59,995 nucleotides of DNA from the NCBI RefSeq assembly GCF_001039045.1, contig NZ_LFEE01000016.1, forward strand, positions 1 to 59,995, written 5' to 3'. This document shows positions 1 through 9,614 of the stretch, one piece after another. Position numbers and translations under genes: made by a program. The number at the start of each line of letters is the position of its first letter. The first letter of the stretch is position 1. The notes under the pieces are model-generated. The model saw only the letters and a list, made by a program, of their open reading frames with translations, had not been told where the DNA came from and ran no database searches. Source of the stretch: Lactiplantibacillus herbarum (GTDB taxonomy: Bacteria; Bacillota; Bacilli; Lactobacillales; Lactobacillaceae).

Positions 1-1
1 T

Positions 2-223
2 ACCGACTCAGATACTGACACGGATACTGACACCGATACGGACACCGACACCGACACCGATACCGATACCGATACTGATACGGATACGGATACCGACACC
101 GACACCGACTCAGATACTGACACCGATACGGATACCGATACAGATACTGATACGGATACTGATACCGACACGGATACTGACACCGATACTGATACCGATA
201 CTGATACGGACACGGATACCAAC
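2..223 (+). repeat. Tandem GAYACNGAYAC-type dipeptide-coding repeat
   Basis: Hexanucleotide-based repeats (GATACC, GACACC, GATACT, GACTCA and variants) encode Asp-Thr and Asp-Ser dipeptides. Third-position variation among ACT, ACC and ACG shows the repeat is old enough to have diverged. Length variation between strains is likely by slippage or unequal recombination. Confidence 0.9.
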
Positions 224-748
224 ACCAATACTGATTCAAGTAATGGTTCTGGATCAAACACAGGTTCAGGAACTGACAACAGTGGCTACTCAACAGCTAC
301 AGTCGCAAGTGCTGCAGCAACATCAGCAACGATGGCTACAGCGGCTGCTGCTAACTTGAATGTAGCTGCTGCAACGGCCAGTTCAGCAAGTGCTCCAGCG
401 GTAGCTGCTAGTGTAAATACGACTGGCACAACTTCAGCGGCAACCTTAGCTGCGGCTGCTAGCCAAAGTACTGATAGCGACACTGGCTCAACGGCGGACA
501 GTTCATCGAAGTCTTCTGATTCTAAGAAGAAGACTAAGAGCAGTTCAAATGACGGTGATTCAATCAATACTTCGACAGATTCAAGTACGAACAAGAAGAA
601 GTCCAGCAAGGGGGATGCGGTTGATGGTAATGACACTGCAACAACAATCTTCGGTAGCACCTTAGCAGCCTTGGCCGCACTTGGTCTTGGTGGCTGGTAC
701 TTGGTAGCTGGCAAACGTCGTCGGAAAGATGATGATGATCAAAATTAA
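2..748 (+). CDS. Thr/Ser-Asp repeat surface protein, C-terminal part (5' end outside window)
   Basis: The reading frame is open from the first base, so the start lies upstream. About the first 75 residues are an almost pure Thr-Asp/Ser-Asp dipeptide repeat, followed by about 140 residues rich in Ser, Thr, Ala and Asn. A hydrophobic segment (roughly residues 218-236) and a KRRRKDDDD tail end the protein. This is the layout of a wall- or membrane-anchored adhesin. I see no LPxTG or LPQTxE motif before the hydrophobic segment, so anchoring is by membrane or by a degenerate sortase signal. The two glycosyltransferases downstream suggest it is O-glycosylated on Ser/Thr (inference). Confidence 0.75.
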   Translation, partial: TDSDTDTDTDTDTDTDTDTDTDTDTDTDTDTDTDTDSDTDTDTDTDTDTDTDTDTDTDTDTDTDTDTDTDTDTNTNTDSSNGSGSNTGSGTDNSGYSTATVASAAATSATMATAAAANLNVAAATASSASAPAVAASVNTTGTTSAATLAAAASQSTDSDTGSTADSSSKSSDSKKKTKSSSNDGDSINTSTDSSTNKKKSSKGDAVDGNDTATTIFGSTLAALAALGLGGWYLVAGKRRRKDDDDQN

Positions 749-820
749 TTCACAAAAACCAAGTTGGTTTGTTTAATTTTCACCACATATTAAGAATAAA
801 ATTGAAGTAATAAATAGAAT

Positions 821-851
821 CAAAATGGGTGAAGCTGCCCATTTTGATTTA
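821..851 (+). terminator. Probable rho-independent terminator after the surface protein gene
   Basis: CAAAATGGG and CCCATTTTG pair perfectly around an 8-nt loop and are followed by ATTT. The T-run is short, so the terminator may be leaky and let transcription pass into the glycosyltransferase genes. Confidence 0.6.
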
Positions 852-888
852 CATAGAATAATAAATATAGATAGAATGAGGGTTTAAC

Positions 889-2523
889 ATGCAGAAGACC
901 ATTGTCAAACAACTGAAAAAAGCACTTATCGCGTCTGGAAACTTAGTCGACTACAGCACTAAGACGGTGACATTAGCGTTGTCAATTTCTGATCACAAAC
1001 ATCGAGCTCACGTTGAATTCATTCGCCGTGAAAGCTTTGCTGCAGCCTGGGACGTAGTGGCTCAGCGGCTTGTAAAGATTCCGGCTACTAGTTGGGTACG
1101 CTTAGAGAGTGTTCAATCAGCCAAGCGCTTACCTCGAGCACAATTTGAAAAAGAGTTGGCCGCAACATTTCGAATGAACTATTGGCGAATGGGCGTTAGC
1201 TTCGATGCTGATTTTAAGACCGCGATTCTTGAGATGGAAATCAATGGTCAAGCCTTCTTTCGGCCAAGTAAAGATCACAAAATTGGAAAGACACGTTCCG
1301 GTTCATGGGTGGATTATGACCGCTTAGTACCATATTTAGAACGACAACGTGGTAAATTGCCGGTTGACATTCAAAAGACCGACTATGTCTGGACCTTTAC
1401 AACGTCTGGGATTTTCACTGATGGACAACAGGTCTGGGAAATATCAACAAAAGAGGATACTAGCAAAGGCATTCGGATTTTGACTGATCCGAAGACCGAG
1501 ATTGCTAACTATATTGGTGAAGGTGAAAGGTTCTTAGTCAACCAAATCAAAGAAGATGGCAAGTTTGTCTACGGTTACTATCCCGCATTACAAAAGGTTT
1601 TATCGAGTTATAATTCTGTGCGGCATTTCTCATCACTCTATGCTTTATTGGAAGCTATTCCATTTACGGGGCGGACCGCAGATTTTGCTCGCGTCAAAAA
1701 AGCGATTCAATGGGGCTTAGATAATGCCACCATTGAACGCGAAGGCGCCGTTTTTATTAATGATAACGACGAATTGAAATTGGGTGGACAAGCCTTACTG
1801 ATGTTGACGTTGAGTAAATATCAAGAAGTGACAAAAGATGAGACCTTTATGCCATATCTAATGAAGGCTTTCAATGGTGTGCCGTACTTCCGTGAAGCCT
1901 CTGGCAAGCTTAATCACGTGTTGAACACGGACTTAACCTTAAAGGCTGCCTATCGGACAATCTATTATGAAGGGGAAGTCGCCTTTGGGTTATCGCGGTT
2001 GTATGAACTAAACCATGATCCGGCTGTGATGGACTATGTAAAGGGGATCTTGGATTACATGGTTGAAAACGACTACGGTAAGTATCATGATCACTGGATC
2101 TCATATGCAATTAATGAAGCGTTACTAGTGTTCCCAGATAATCGTGAGTATATGAAGCTCGGTTTAAAGAATGTCTTCATTCATATGAAGTTCATCTCGG
2201 AACGGGATACCACTTACCCAACTTTATTGGAACTAGTTGATGCTGCTGTGAAGATGACAGATATGATTAAGGCGTCGGGTAATGAAGATTTATTAGAACC
2301 CTATGATTTGAACGCGTTACGCCAAGTGTTACGGCAACGGGCAGAATATGAGATCACAACAGGAAGTTTCTTGCCAGAAATTGCGATGTATTTCTACCGA
2401 CCAGAAAAATTCATCGGTGGCTTCTATGCCCGGCATGATAACTTCCGAACACGCATCGATGATTGCGAGCACTTCTTGTCAGGGTTAGTTAATTATTATA
2501 ACTATACTTATGGTCAGGACTAA
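889..2523 (+). CDS. Six-hairpin-like conserved protein of the surface-glycosylation locus
   Basis: A 544-aa soluble protein with no signal peptide or membrane segment. From about residue 205 the sequence shows spaced helical motifs (YYPALQKVLSSYNSVRH, YYEGEVAFGLSRLYEL, DHWISYAINE). These resemble the repeated hairpins of alpha/alpha-toroid proteins such as C5-epimerases and glycosidase-like folds. The first 200 residues are not recognised. It starts at an ATG after GAGGG and lies 17 bp before the first glycosyltransferase, so it belongs to that operon. A role in making or modifying the surface glycan is inferred from context only. Confidence 0.6.
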   Translation: MQKTIVKQLKKALIASGNLVDYSTKTVTLALSISDHKHRAHVEFIRRESFAAAWDVVAQRLVKIPATSWVRLESVQSAKRLPRAQFEKELAATFRMNYWRMGVSFDADFKTAILEMEINGQAFFRPSKDHKIGKTRSGSWVDYDRLVPYLERQRGKLPVDIQKTDYVWTFTTSGIFTDGQQVWEISTKEDTSKGIRILTDPKTEIANYIGEGERFLVNQIKEDGKFVYGYYPALQKVLSSYNSVRHFSSLYALLEAIPFTGRTADFARVKKAIQWGLDNATIEREGAVFINDNDELKLGGQALLMLTLSKYQEVTKDETFMPYLMKAFNGVPYFREASGKLNHVLNTDLTLKAAYRTIYYEGEVAFGLSRLYELNHDPAVMDYVKGILDYMVENDYGKYHDHWISYAINEALLVFPDNREYMKLGLKNVFIHMKFISERDTTYPTLLELVDAAVKMTDMIKASGNEDLLEPYDLNALRQVLRQRAEYEITTGSFLPEIAMYFYRPEKFIGGFYARHDNFRTRIDDCEHFLSGLVNYYNYTYGQD

Positions 2524-2540
2524 ACGGAAAGGGTGAGATT

Positions 2541-4046
2541 ATGTTTTATTTTATTAACGAATATATTTTAGGAAAAAACTCCAGTGTTGAACACGCCGCC
2601 ATGAAGCGGGTCAAGCTGTTCAATAAGCAAAAAACACCAGCCAAGATTGTGACGAAGATGTACGATCGATTGTTACATCAGACGATTGGAAGATTCGGTG
2701 TCGACAACGACGAAGTCTTGAACATGTTTGACTATTTCCAAGGAACCACTGAGATGCCTACCAAAGTGATGCATGCTGATGATTTAAATCTGCCTGTGGA
2801 ATATGCAGTTGAAGTAGGCGCGAATTTTAGCAAGGTCTTCAATGGTGATGACTTGGTGGAAAATATCGGCTTTATTCCGGGTACAATCGGTCGTGTCTTT
2901 TATCGTGAATACTTAGACAACCAAGGGAATCGCTTATCGACCGACTTATGGGACTGGCGAGGCTTTAAGTCTAGCACCCAATTCTTCGGCCAAAACGGTA
3001 AGTTAGCGCAAGAACGCTACTATACGCCAACTGGTGAGACGGTGTTAGAACAATTCTTTGTGCCTGACACCAATGGCAATCCCTTAGCGTCACGGATTAT
3101 CCTACACGGCTATGAAGGGATGGCTGAACGCTTCTTCCAAAACACGGACGACTTATTTGACTTCTTTATTGCCGAACTCAGCCATCGAAGTGCCGAACGG
3201 GTTACCTTTATCAGTGATCGTCCGGGGACTGGGGTTAAGCCATTGTTGGCCTTAACTGATGATGCGCACAAGTACATCACGGTGCCAATCTATCATGCAA
3301 AAGATTTAAACGATCCGTTACATGCCCCATTAGACGGTTTCTTATTACCGGCATTCGACAACGTGGCCCACTTTGACGGTTTTGTGACGTCAACTGAAAG
3401 CCAAGCGCAACACTTACGGACTCGCTTACCAAATGCTAAAGTCACGGTGATTCCAGCTGTGACGACGAAGCCAAAGTCACAAAGCAAGTTACGCCCAATT
3501 ACGGAACGGCCAAAACACTTACTAGTCGTTGGCCGCTTGTCGGCTGATCGGCAAATTGATCATATTATTCGGACGGTGGCTTTAGTAAAACAACAAGTCC
3601 CAAATGTTCAGTGTGACTTTTATGGCTATGGCGCCGATGATTACGTGAAGGAAATGCAAGACTTGGTTAAAGAGCTGAACCTAGTGGAGAATATCCATTT
3701 CTTGGACTATCATCCTGATTTAGAAAATCGTTACGATGATTACCAACTCTTAATCAACACTGATTTGGTTGATGGTGGTCCAATGGCAATGCCAGAAGCC
3801 ATGAGTCATGGTATTCCGGTTATCAGTTATCGCTTTAATTATGGTCCACGTGACTTTATTAATGATGGGAAAGATGGGTATATCGTTGATCCTGGTAATC
3901 AGATTGGGTTGCGCGACCATATCTGTGAACTGCTGACGAATACCAAGCAATTGACAGCGTTTAGTGAAGCAGCATACAACAAGTTGCATACGGACCAAAC
4001 CGAATTGAAAGTTTGGCACCGTTGGCAACAATTACTAGGATTATAG
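2541..4046 (+). CDS. GT-B glycosyltransferase, GtfA/GtfB (TagE) family, altered catalytic motif
   Basis: A 501-aa protein homologous along its length to the next gene. The N-terminus has the FIN-x-SSVEHA-x-KR segment of this family, a beta-rich insertion covers residues 60-200, and the C-terminal GT4 nucleotide-sugar domain starts near HLLVVGRLS. In the usual E-x7-E motif of retaining GT4 enzymes the first Glu is Asp (DGGPMAMPE). The neighbour keeps both Glu. In known pairs one subunit is catalytic and the other is a required partner, so this may be the partner. L. plantarum pairs of this kind (gtfA/gtfB, formerly tagE5/tagE6) O-glycosylate secreted proteins. Confidence 0.8.
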   Translation: MFYFINEYILGKNSSVEHAAMKRVKLFNKQKTPAKIVTKMYDRLLHQTIGRFGVDNDEVLNMFDYFQGTTEMPTKVMHADDLNLPVEYAVEVGANFSKVFNGDDLVENIGFIPGTIGRVFYREYLDNQGNRLSTDLWDWRGFKSSTQFFGQNGKLAQERYYTPTGETVLEQFFVPDTNGNPLASRIILHGYEGMAERFFQNTDDLFDFFIAELSHRSAERVTFISDRPGTGVKPLLALTDDAHKYITVPIYHAKDLNDPLHAPLDGFLLPAFDNVAHFDGFVTSTESQAQHLRTRLPNAKVTVIPAVTTKPKSQSKLRPITERPKHLLVVGRLSADRQIDHIIRTVALVKQQVPNVQCDFYGYGADDYVKEMQDLVKELNLVENIHFLDYHPDLENRYDDYQLLINTDLVDGGPMAMPEAMSHGIPVISYRFNYGPRDFINDGKDGYIVDPGNQIGLRDHICELLTNTKQLTAFSEAAYNKLHTDQTELKVWHRWQQLLGL

Positions 4047-4057
4047 GAGGCGGTTCG

Positions 4058-5566
4058 ATGTATTACTTTTTAAATGATAATATGCAATTCTCGAAGTCAG
4101 GGATTGAACATGCTGAAATTAATCGGTTGAATTTATTCAACAAGCATCATGTGTCCTCAAAGATTGTGACGCGGATGTTTGCCATGAACTTACATGATGT
4201 TCTTGATCAAGCCAAGATTGCAGAAGGCGACTTCATTAATCTGTTCGACTTCTTCAATGGTGCGATGACGGTACCGCGGCGGACCTTTACGTTGGCTGAT
4301 TTCCAAGTGCCGGCCAATGCAATTAAGACACGCAAAGATAAGCAAGTTCAAGTCATGCAACAAGGTAAGTTGTTGATGATTATTTACTTGCGTGACGATA
4401 CGGACAATATTAGCAATGTGCAATATTTTGATGTGAATGGAAAGACGCTGAAGATGGTCTGGTGGGATACCCGGGGTTTCAAGTGTCTGGAACAACTTTT
4501 CGATTGGGACGGTAAGATTACGCAAGAGTCTTACTTCGGCCCTGATGGTCAGATTCACATTGAAAAGTTGCATCTACTGAATCATGTTGGTCAAGAACGC
4601 TTAACTTGGCGCGTGATTAATTATAAGGGCCAGAATCGTACTTTTAATGGTATGAATGAAATGACCCGATTCTTCTATGATGAATTGAATGCTAATGACG
4701 AAAATAATGTGTTTATTTGTGATCGAACGGTTGAATGTGCTTGGGGCCTATTCAACATGCTTACGCCAGCAAAGAAAGTCTTACATTTACACAATAACCA
4801 TGTCAGTGATGGTAATGACGTCTTGCATTCAACGTTGAACAATAATTATGCGAATGCCTTGAACAACTGGAACTTATGGGACGCAGTTATTTCAGCGACC
4901 CCTGAACAAAGTGCCGATGTTGAAGCTCGTTATGGCAAGTCGATTCCAGCCTTTACGATTCCTGTTGGTTATGTGACGGATGATACCTTGGCAACGGCTG
5001 CGGTAGACTTCAAGAAACGACAAAAGCATTTAGTTGTTCAAGTAGCTCGGTTAGCACCTGAAAAGCAACAGGATCATGCCATTGAAGCTTTCAAAAAAGT
5101 ACATCACGACTTCCCAGATGCCCAGTTAGAATTCTGGGGTTATGCGAATGGCGATATTGAGAAGCAATTACGTGAACAAGTGAAAGCAGCGCATCTAGAA
5201 GATGTCGTGCTCTTTAAGGGCTACACTAATGACGTTAACGGCGTCTATAATCGTGCGCAGATTGGGCTATTACCGAGTCGAGCTGAAGGTTTTTCATTGA
5301 TGCTACTAGAAGCACAAGCACATGGGCTGCCAATGGTTGCTAATGACGTTAAATATGGTCCAAGTGATATTATTCAAGATCATAAGAGTGGGATTTTAAC
5401 GACTGATGGTGACGTAAAAGGCTTAGCTGATGCGATGCTGACGTTATTGAAAGACCAAGATAAGTTAGCCAAATACAGCGCTGGTGCTTACAAAAATGCC
5501 AAACGTTATTCGGAAGATGCCGTTTTTGAGAAGTGGCAAGGATTGATTGACTACTTTGAAAAGTAA
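4058..5566 (+). CDS. GT-B glycosyltransferase, GtfA-like catalytic member
   Basis: A 502-aa protein. The ATG at 4058 is chosen because AGGAGG precedes it by 6 bases; the longer frame from 4013 overlaps the upstream gene without a ribosome site. The N-terminal FLNDN...SGIEHAE-x-NR segment matches the upstream paralogue. The C-terminal domain has the intact E-x7-E motif (EGFSLMLLE) followed by the nucleotide-sugar loop. It should transfer a sugar, probably GlcNAc or glucose, onto Ser/Thr of surface proteins in complex with the preceding gene product. An older annotation style would call it poly(glycerol-phosphate) alpha-glucosyltransferase. Confidence 0.82.
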   Translation: MYYFLNDNMQFSKSGIEHAEINRLNLFNKHHVSSKIVTRMFAMNLHDVLDQAKIAEGDFINLFDFFNGAMTVPRRTFTLADFQVPANAIKTRKDKQVQVMQQGKLLMIIYLRDDTDNISNVQYFDVNGKTLKMVWWDTRGFKCLEQLFDWDGKITQESYFGPDGQIHIEKLHLLNHVGQERLTWRVINYKGQNRTFNGMNEMTRFFYDELNANDENNVFICDRTVECAWGLFNMLTPAKKVLHLHNNHVSDGNDVLHSTLNNNYANALNNWNLWDAVISATPEQSADVEARYGKSIPAFTIPVGYVTDDTLATAAVDFKKRQKHLVVQVARLAPEKQQDHAIEAFKKVHHDFPDAQLEFWGYANGDIEKQLREQVKAAHLEDVVLFKGYTNDVNGVYNRAQIGLLPSRAEGFSLMLLEAQAHGLPMVANDVKYGPSDIIQDHKSGILTTDGDVKGLADAMLTLLKDQDKLAKYSAGAYKNAKRYSEDAVFEKWQGLIDYFEK

Positions 5567-5587
5567 AAGTAATCAAGGAGGGCTATC

Positions 5588-5785
5588 ATGATATTAGGGG
5601 CATCAATTTATTACTCATTGAAGATGGGAATTCGACTAGTCATCTATATTGTCTTAGGTGGACTAGTGCTCTATATTCGTCATCGCAATCGCAAGAAGAC
5701 GCGTAAAGAGATGGATGAAGGTACTAAAAAAATGATGCGAAATACACCAAAAGATGAAAATGGAAAATATCCTTGGGAAAAATAG
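5588..5785 (+). CDS. Small single-pass membrane protein
   Basis: A 65-aa protein with one hydrophobic helix (about residues 12-31) followed by a strongly basic stretch (RHRNRKKTRK) and a charged tail, so the C-terminus should be cytoplasmic. AAGGAGGG lies 7 bases before the ATG and the gene is 21 bp behind the glycosyltransferase. It closes the operon before the terminator at 5887. Function unknown. Confidence 0.65.
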   Translation: MILGASIYYSLKMGIRLVIYIVLGGLVLYIRHRNRKKTRKEMDEGTKKMMRNTPKDENGKYPWEK

Positions 5786-5886
5786 GATAAGGTAGATAAA
5801 AGTGAGACCGTTGATGATAACTGGGAATAGTTATTATTATAAAACCTATTTAACGAAGTTGTGGATGTGTCAGCTAAAGATTGCTT

Positions 5887-5923
5887 AGAACGCCTGACTC
5901 GATAGAGTTAGGCGTTCTTTTTG
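5887..5923 (+). terminator. Rho-independent terminator of the glycosyltransferase operon
   Basis: GAACGCCTGACTC and GAGTTAGGCGTTC form a long GC-rich stem (one G-T pair) around a 4-nt loop, followed by TTTTT. Confidence 0.9.
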
Positions 5924-6094
5924 AAAAAACATCCATAGTAATAAAATATAAATGTTTTTTGTATAAATAAATTCAGGTAGCAAAACTATAGATTTTTCTT
6001 CTTTGAATGACGATGTTACACGTAATAACTGTTCACAAAAGAGTAACCCATATTTTTGATAAAAATCCTTGTCTTAGAAAGTAGGTTTTATAAT

Positions 6095-7600
6095 ATGCGT
6101 TTAGATAGTAATGATTTTAAACATTTAACAGGCAACTTTTATAATGAGATTGATACCGATTGGTCGATAGACTATTTTGGACATAAACCTGGCATGCATT
6201 TTGAGCACATTAGTACAGTTGAAAATGGTGCTTTTATTGATTTAAATAATACACATCGTGCTCGAATGCATGCCCGTTTGTTACCGGATAATTTTGATCT
6301 AAAAACATGGGTGCAAGGCCAAAAAGGAATAAGGCTTGTTGTATTAGAGGCACCAATTAAAGATCTTCCAGATGAAATTCTACAATTTATTGTACCCGAT
6401 ACATGGGAGTTTTATAAAGAAGTAGCTGGATATATTCGTCAGCGATTTGTTGGCTCAATGATTACTGTGACTGGTTCGGTTGGCAAGACAACAACTCGAT
6501 TAATGGTGGCGCAATTAATAAAAGCCAGCAATCACGAGGTAATCACTAATTTGGGAAATGAAAATGCAAGGCACGTATTACCGCACTTATTAACGTCTTT
6601 GTTGAAGGTACCTGATGCAATGGTAGCAGAGCTTTCAATTGGAACTCTTAATACAGTGGATGCTAATAATGGTCCTATTTCAACTTTGTTTAATGCTGAT
6701 ACTGCAGTGATTACACAAATTGGAGGTGCACATGCAGGGCAGCGAACTAATATTAGTGATCCACAGTTAGACGTGGCACGAAGAAAGGCTCATATATTTA
6801 TGAATATGAATCCCAATGTCCAAGCCATATTGAATTACGATATGGAACCACGTATTTTTAAATATTTACAGCAGGTCGCATCTAAAAAGGTTGCACATGT
6901 TTATACTTTTAGTCAAAAGGATCAACATGCGGACGCATACGTGATGGAGCAAACGGAGTATCGAAAATATTCTGAAGTGAAAATTAGAGTGTTAGATGAG
7001 ATTAAAACTGTAAAAATGACTATTCCTGGTGATGGATCAGTAATAGATCTTTTGGCTGCTTGTTTAGCTTACAAAGCTCAAGGGTTGAAGTTGCCGGATT
7101 TAACAATGGCATTTTCTAAGTTTAAACCATTAAATCGTGAATTGACATTCCACAATTTGAAGACGCCAACTGGACAAGTGACATTAGTTGATGATACTTA
7201 TAATTCTACAAAATATTCGGTAGAAAATGTTTTATCTATTTTTAAGAAAAAAGGGAAATTTTATAAAGGATTGAAGGTACTAGTCTTGGAAACTGGGGAT
7301 GACATTACTGAAAAACAAGCAGAACAGCTTAATCTTAGTTATCAAGATAAAATTTTAGAAAGTGAAATCGATATAGTTATTGGATATCGGGATAGAACCA
7401 TTAAACCGTTAATTGACAGTTTAAATGGGAAAATCAGTGAGGCAATTTATTATCCAGATATGAAATCGATTGAAAAGTATATTGAAAACTTACCAACAGA
7501 TTCATTGATTATAGTGAAAGGGCAGCATTGGAAATATGGTTCGGATTTGTGGAAATTAACGCCTAAACTTTTAAAGCAGCCGGCTAAAACCATATCTTAA
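6095..7600 (+). CDS. Mur-ligase-like ATP-dependent ligase
   Basis: A 501-aa protein. The ATG at 6095 is preferred over the TTG at 6056 because AAAGTAGG sits 9 bases upstream. The ATP loop GSVGKTTT lies near residue 128. The Mur-ligase middle domain follows, with LSIGTLNTV and an IGGAHAG segment. DDTYNST near residue 365 corresponds to the DAYNANP region of MurF. The first 110 residues do not match a MurF N-terminal domain. Mur ligases join an amino acid or peptide to a carboxylate using ATP. Paired with a CapA-like gene this could make a poly-amino-acid or modify an envelope polymer, as CapB/CapA do; the substrate is unknown. Confidence 0.72.
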   Translation: MRLDSNDFKHLTGNFYNEIDTDWSIDYFGHKPGMHFEHISTVENGAFIDLNNTHRARMHARLLPDNFDLKTWVQGQKGIRLVVLEAPIKDLPDEILQFIVPDTWEFYKEVAGYIRQRFVGSMITVTGSVGKTTTRLMVAQLIKASNHEVITNLGNENARHVLPHLLTSLLKVPDAMVAELSIGTLNTVDANNGPISTLFNADTAVITQIGGAHAGQRTNISDPQLDVARRKAHIFMNMNPNVQAILNYDMEPRIFKYLQQVASKKVAHVYTFSQKDQHADAYVMEQTEYRKYSEVKIRVLDEIKTVKMTIPGDGSVIDLLAACLAYKAQGLKLPDLTMAFSKFKPLNRELTFHNLKTPTGQVTLVDDTYNSTKYSVENVLSIFKKKGKFYKGLKVLVLETGDDITEKQAEQLNLSYQDKILESEIDIVIGYRDRTIKPLIDSLNGKISEAIYYPDMKSIEKYIENLPTDSLIIVKGQHWKYGSDLWKLTPKLLKQPAKTIS

Positions 7601-7638
7601 AAAGTTAGATTAATAAATTTGATATAAGGAAGACCGCA

Positions 7639-9426
7639 ATGGAAGCTAAAAAGTACAGATTAGATAATGGTAAATTAGTGAAAAAAATTGGAACGGATAA
7701 TGAGCAACAACATTATGGACTAGGAAATGTTGGGACACTATTAGTTTTGTTGAAATTGATTGGTACGCGTAAAATTTTATTTTCAGATACGACGTTATTA
7801 GATGAAAAGTTCGTGAATCAATATGATAAAAAAGAAAAATATTTTAAGCGTAACGAAACTGTCGATACACAAATGTTACTTAATTTAATGTTAGTGACCT
7901 CGGATCCTGTAGTTGCACTTGCAATTTGCAAGTTGATAAGAGAGAAAAGACGTAAAAAAGTAGCCGATTTCTATCATGATTTTGAATACTATAATCAATT
8001 AGAATCTTCACTAATAAATCAAACTGGCCATGTTAGAGTGGGAGTTCCGCAGAATTATGACGTTGGAAAACTACACTATTTTGGAGAAATGTTTTTAAAC
8101 TTGTCAGTACCTGTACGCGATTTGTTGCACACCTCTGATATTGTAAAAAACAATGTATACTATACTAACCAAACAATGTTATTAAGACAAAATAAATTAC
8201 TTGGTGGATATTTCTTTGGGCCTAATCATGGAGATGCATTTGCGTTTGATAATGATTACTTATATATAATTGTAGGTGCAAACTCAGGATTTGATCGAGA
8301 TATGAGTTTAACTGCTCTAATCGATAATAAAGAATTAATGCCAAATTTAAAGAAAGCATCTAATTATAGTATTGAGAGCCTTAAAGTTCGTGGTAACGAT
8401 GCTGGGCTGACTATTATGGGAGATGTGTATTTAGGAGAGTTCTATAGTGAAAGGCGAGAACAAAAAAAATTATGGGATCCTTTAGTTGATGCCGACTATG
8501 ATTATTCATTTGAGAAATTAGTAGACTATTTTAAAACTAGGAATGTAAATATATTTAATATGGAATCAGCACTAGTCGATGATTTACAAGATTCCCGTCT
8601 TTGGCAATTAAAAACTTTTGTGTTAGGAAGTAAACCGAAAGAAACAATAAGGGCTTTAAAAAATGCAAATTTAAATTTGGCATTACTTGCAAATAATCAT
8701 GGGGCTGATTATGGTGAAAAGGGCGTGCTCAGCTCTTTACATTATCTATCAAATAATGGTGTATCACACATTGGTGCAGGGAGGGATATTGATCAGGCTA
8801 CCAATCCTATTCGCATTAAGATTGGGAAACAGACTATTACGCTGTTTAATGCATATTGGTATCGAAGTGTTAACTATCGTGACTATGAATTTTATGCGGG
8901 AATAAGTAAAGCAGGTGTTTCTCCGTTAACAATGATGTTAAAAGAAAAAATTTCGAGAGAACGGCAAAAATATCCTCAAAATAAAATTATAGTTTCGCCA
9001 CATTGGGGTGGTGACTTTCAAAATGTTTCTTCTTATCAAAGAATGTTGGCTAGTCAATTGATTGACGCCGGTGCGGATTTGATTGTCGGACATGGATCAC
9101 ATGCGTTACAATCGTTTGAAATTATTAAAGGAAAGCTTGTATTTTATGGGTTAGGAAATGCAGTTTTTAACTTTAATGGTACTTTTGAACAGCATCCAGA
9201 TGCGATCCCTTTTGGCGGCGTTATTGAAATTGAAATCGTAAAGGAAAAAGTGATATTAAACTTACGATTGTTGAATACAGTTAATAAAGAAACTAAATAT
9301 CAAAGTCGTTTTGTAGATCAAAAGGAGTTTGGTGTTGTATTAGATAGATTGAAGTCACAGGGGAGTCCATTAGACAGTTGTAAAATAATTGAAAACAAAC
9401 AATTGCTACAGTTTGAACTTAATTAA
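7639..9426 (+). CDS. CapA-family protein with N-terminal degenerate S11-peptidase-like domain
   Basis: A 595-aa protein. Residues 20-250 resemble the D-Ala-D-Ala carboxypeptidase (S11) core in layout (TQMLLNLMLVTSDPVVALA, then GVPQNYDVGKLHYFGEM), but the SxxK and SxN catalytic motifs are not visible, so it may bind rather than cut. From residue 256 there is a PGA_cap/CapA metallophosphoesterase-like domain: TIMGDVYLG, NMESAL, LANNHGADYGE (about 351), SPHWGGDFQ (about 452) and VGHGSHALQ (about 483). AAGGAAG precedes the ATG. No signal peptide or membrane helix is seen, which is unlike most CapA proteins. It is probably co-transcribed with the Mur-ligase-like gene. Confidence 0.7.
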   Translation: MEAKKYRLDNGKLVKKIGTDNEQQHYGLGNVGTLLVLLKLIGTRKILFSDTTLLDEKFVNQYDKKEKYFKRNETVDTQMLLNLMLVTSDPVVALAICKLIREKRRKKVADFYHDFEYYNQLESSLINQTGHVRVGVPQNYDVGKLHYFGEMFLNLSVPVRDLLHTSDIVKNNVYYTNQTMLLRQNKLLGGYFFGPNHGDAFAFDNDYLYIIVGANSGFDRDMSLTALIDNKELMPNLKKASNYSIESLKVRGNDAGLTIMGDVYLGEFYSERREQKKLWDPLVDADYDYSFEKLVDYFKTRNVNIFNMESALVDDLQDSRLWQLKTFVLGSKPKETIRALKNANLNLALLANNHGADYGEKGVLSSLHYLSNNGVSHIGAGRDIDQATNPIRIKIGKQTITLFNAYWYRSVNYRDYEFYAGISKAGVSPLTMMLKEKISRERQKYPQNKIIVSPHWGGDFQNVSSYQRMLASQLIDAGADLIVGHGSHALQSFEIIKGKLVFYGLGNAVFNFNGTFEQHPDAIPFGGVIEIEIVKEKVILNLRLLNTVNKETKYQSRFVDQKEFGVVLDRLKSQGSPLDSCKIIENKQLLQFELN

Positions 9427-9614
9427 TATAATCAGGAATAAACAAGAGCGGGATAAAAGATGAGCTGCTGTCAATTCTAGTTTAGAGATCTGAATGATTT
9501 GGGATTTCAATCGTTTAGACTTTGTAGTTAAACTTAGATTATTAGCGTGCACTTCGACAATCAAGTAAGTACATTTTTACGAGTTATTAAAAGATAACAG
9601 GGAGTTATTATAAA

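Noticed and set aside
286-714. Minus-strand ORF opposite the Ser/Thr-rich surface protein
   Set aside because: It is a hydrophobic shadow of the Ala/Ser/Thr-rich coding strand, has no ribosome site, and ends where the repetitive sequence ends.
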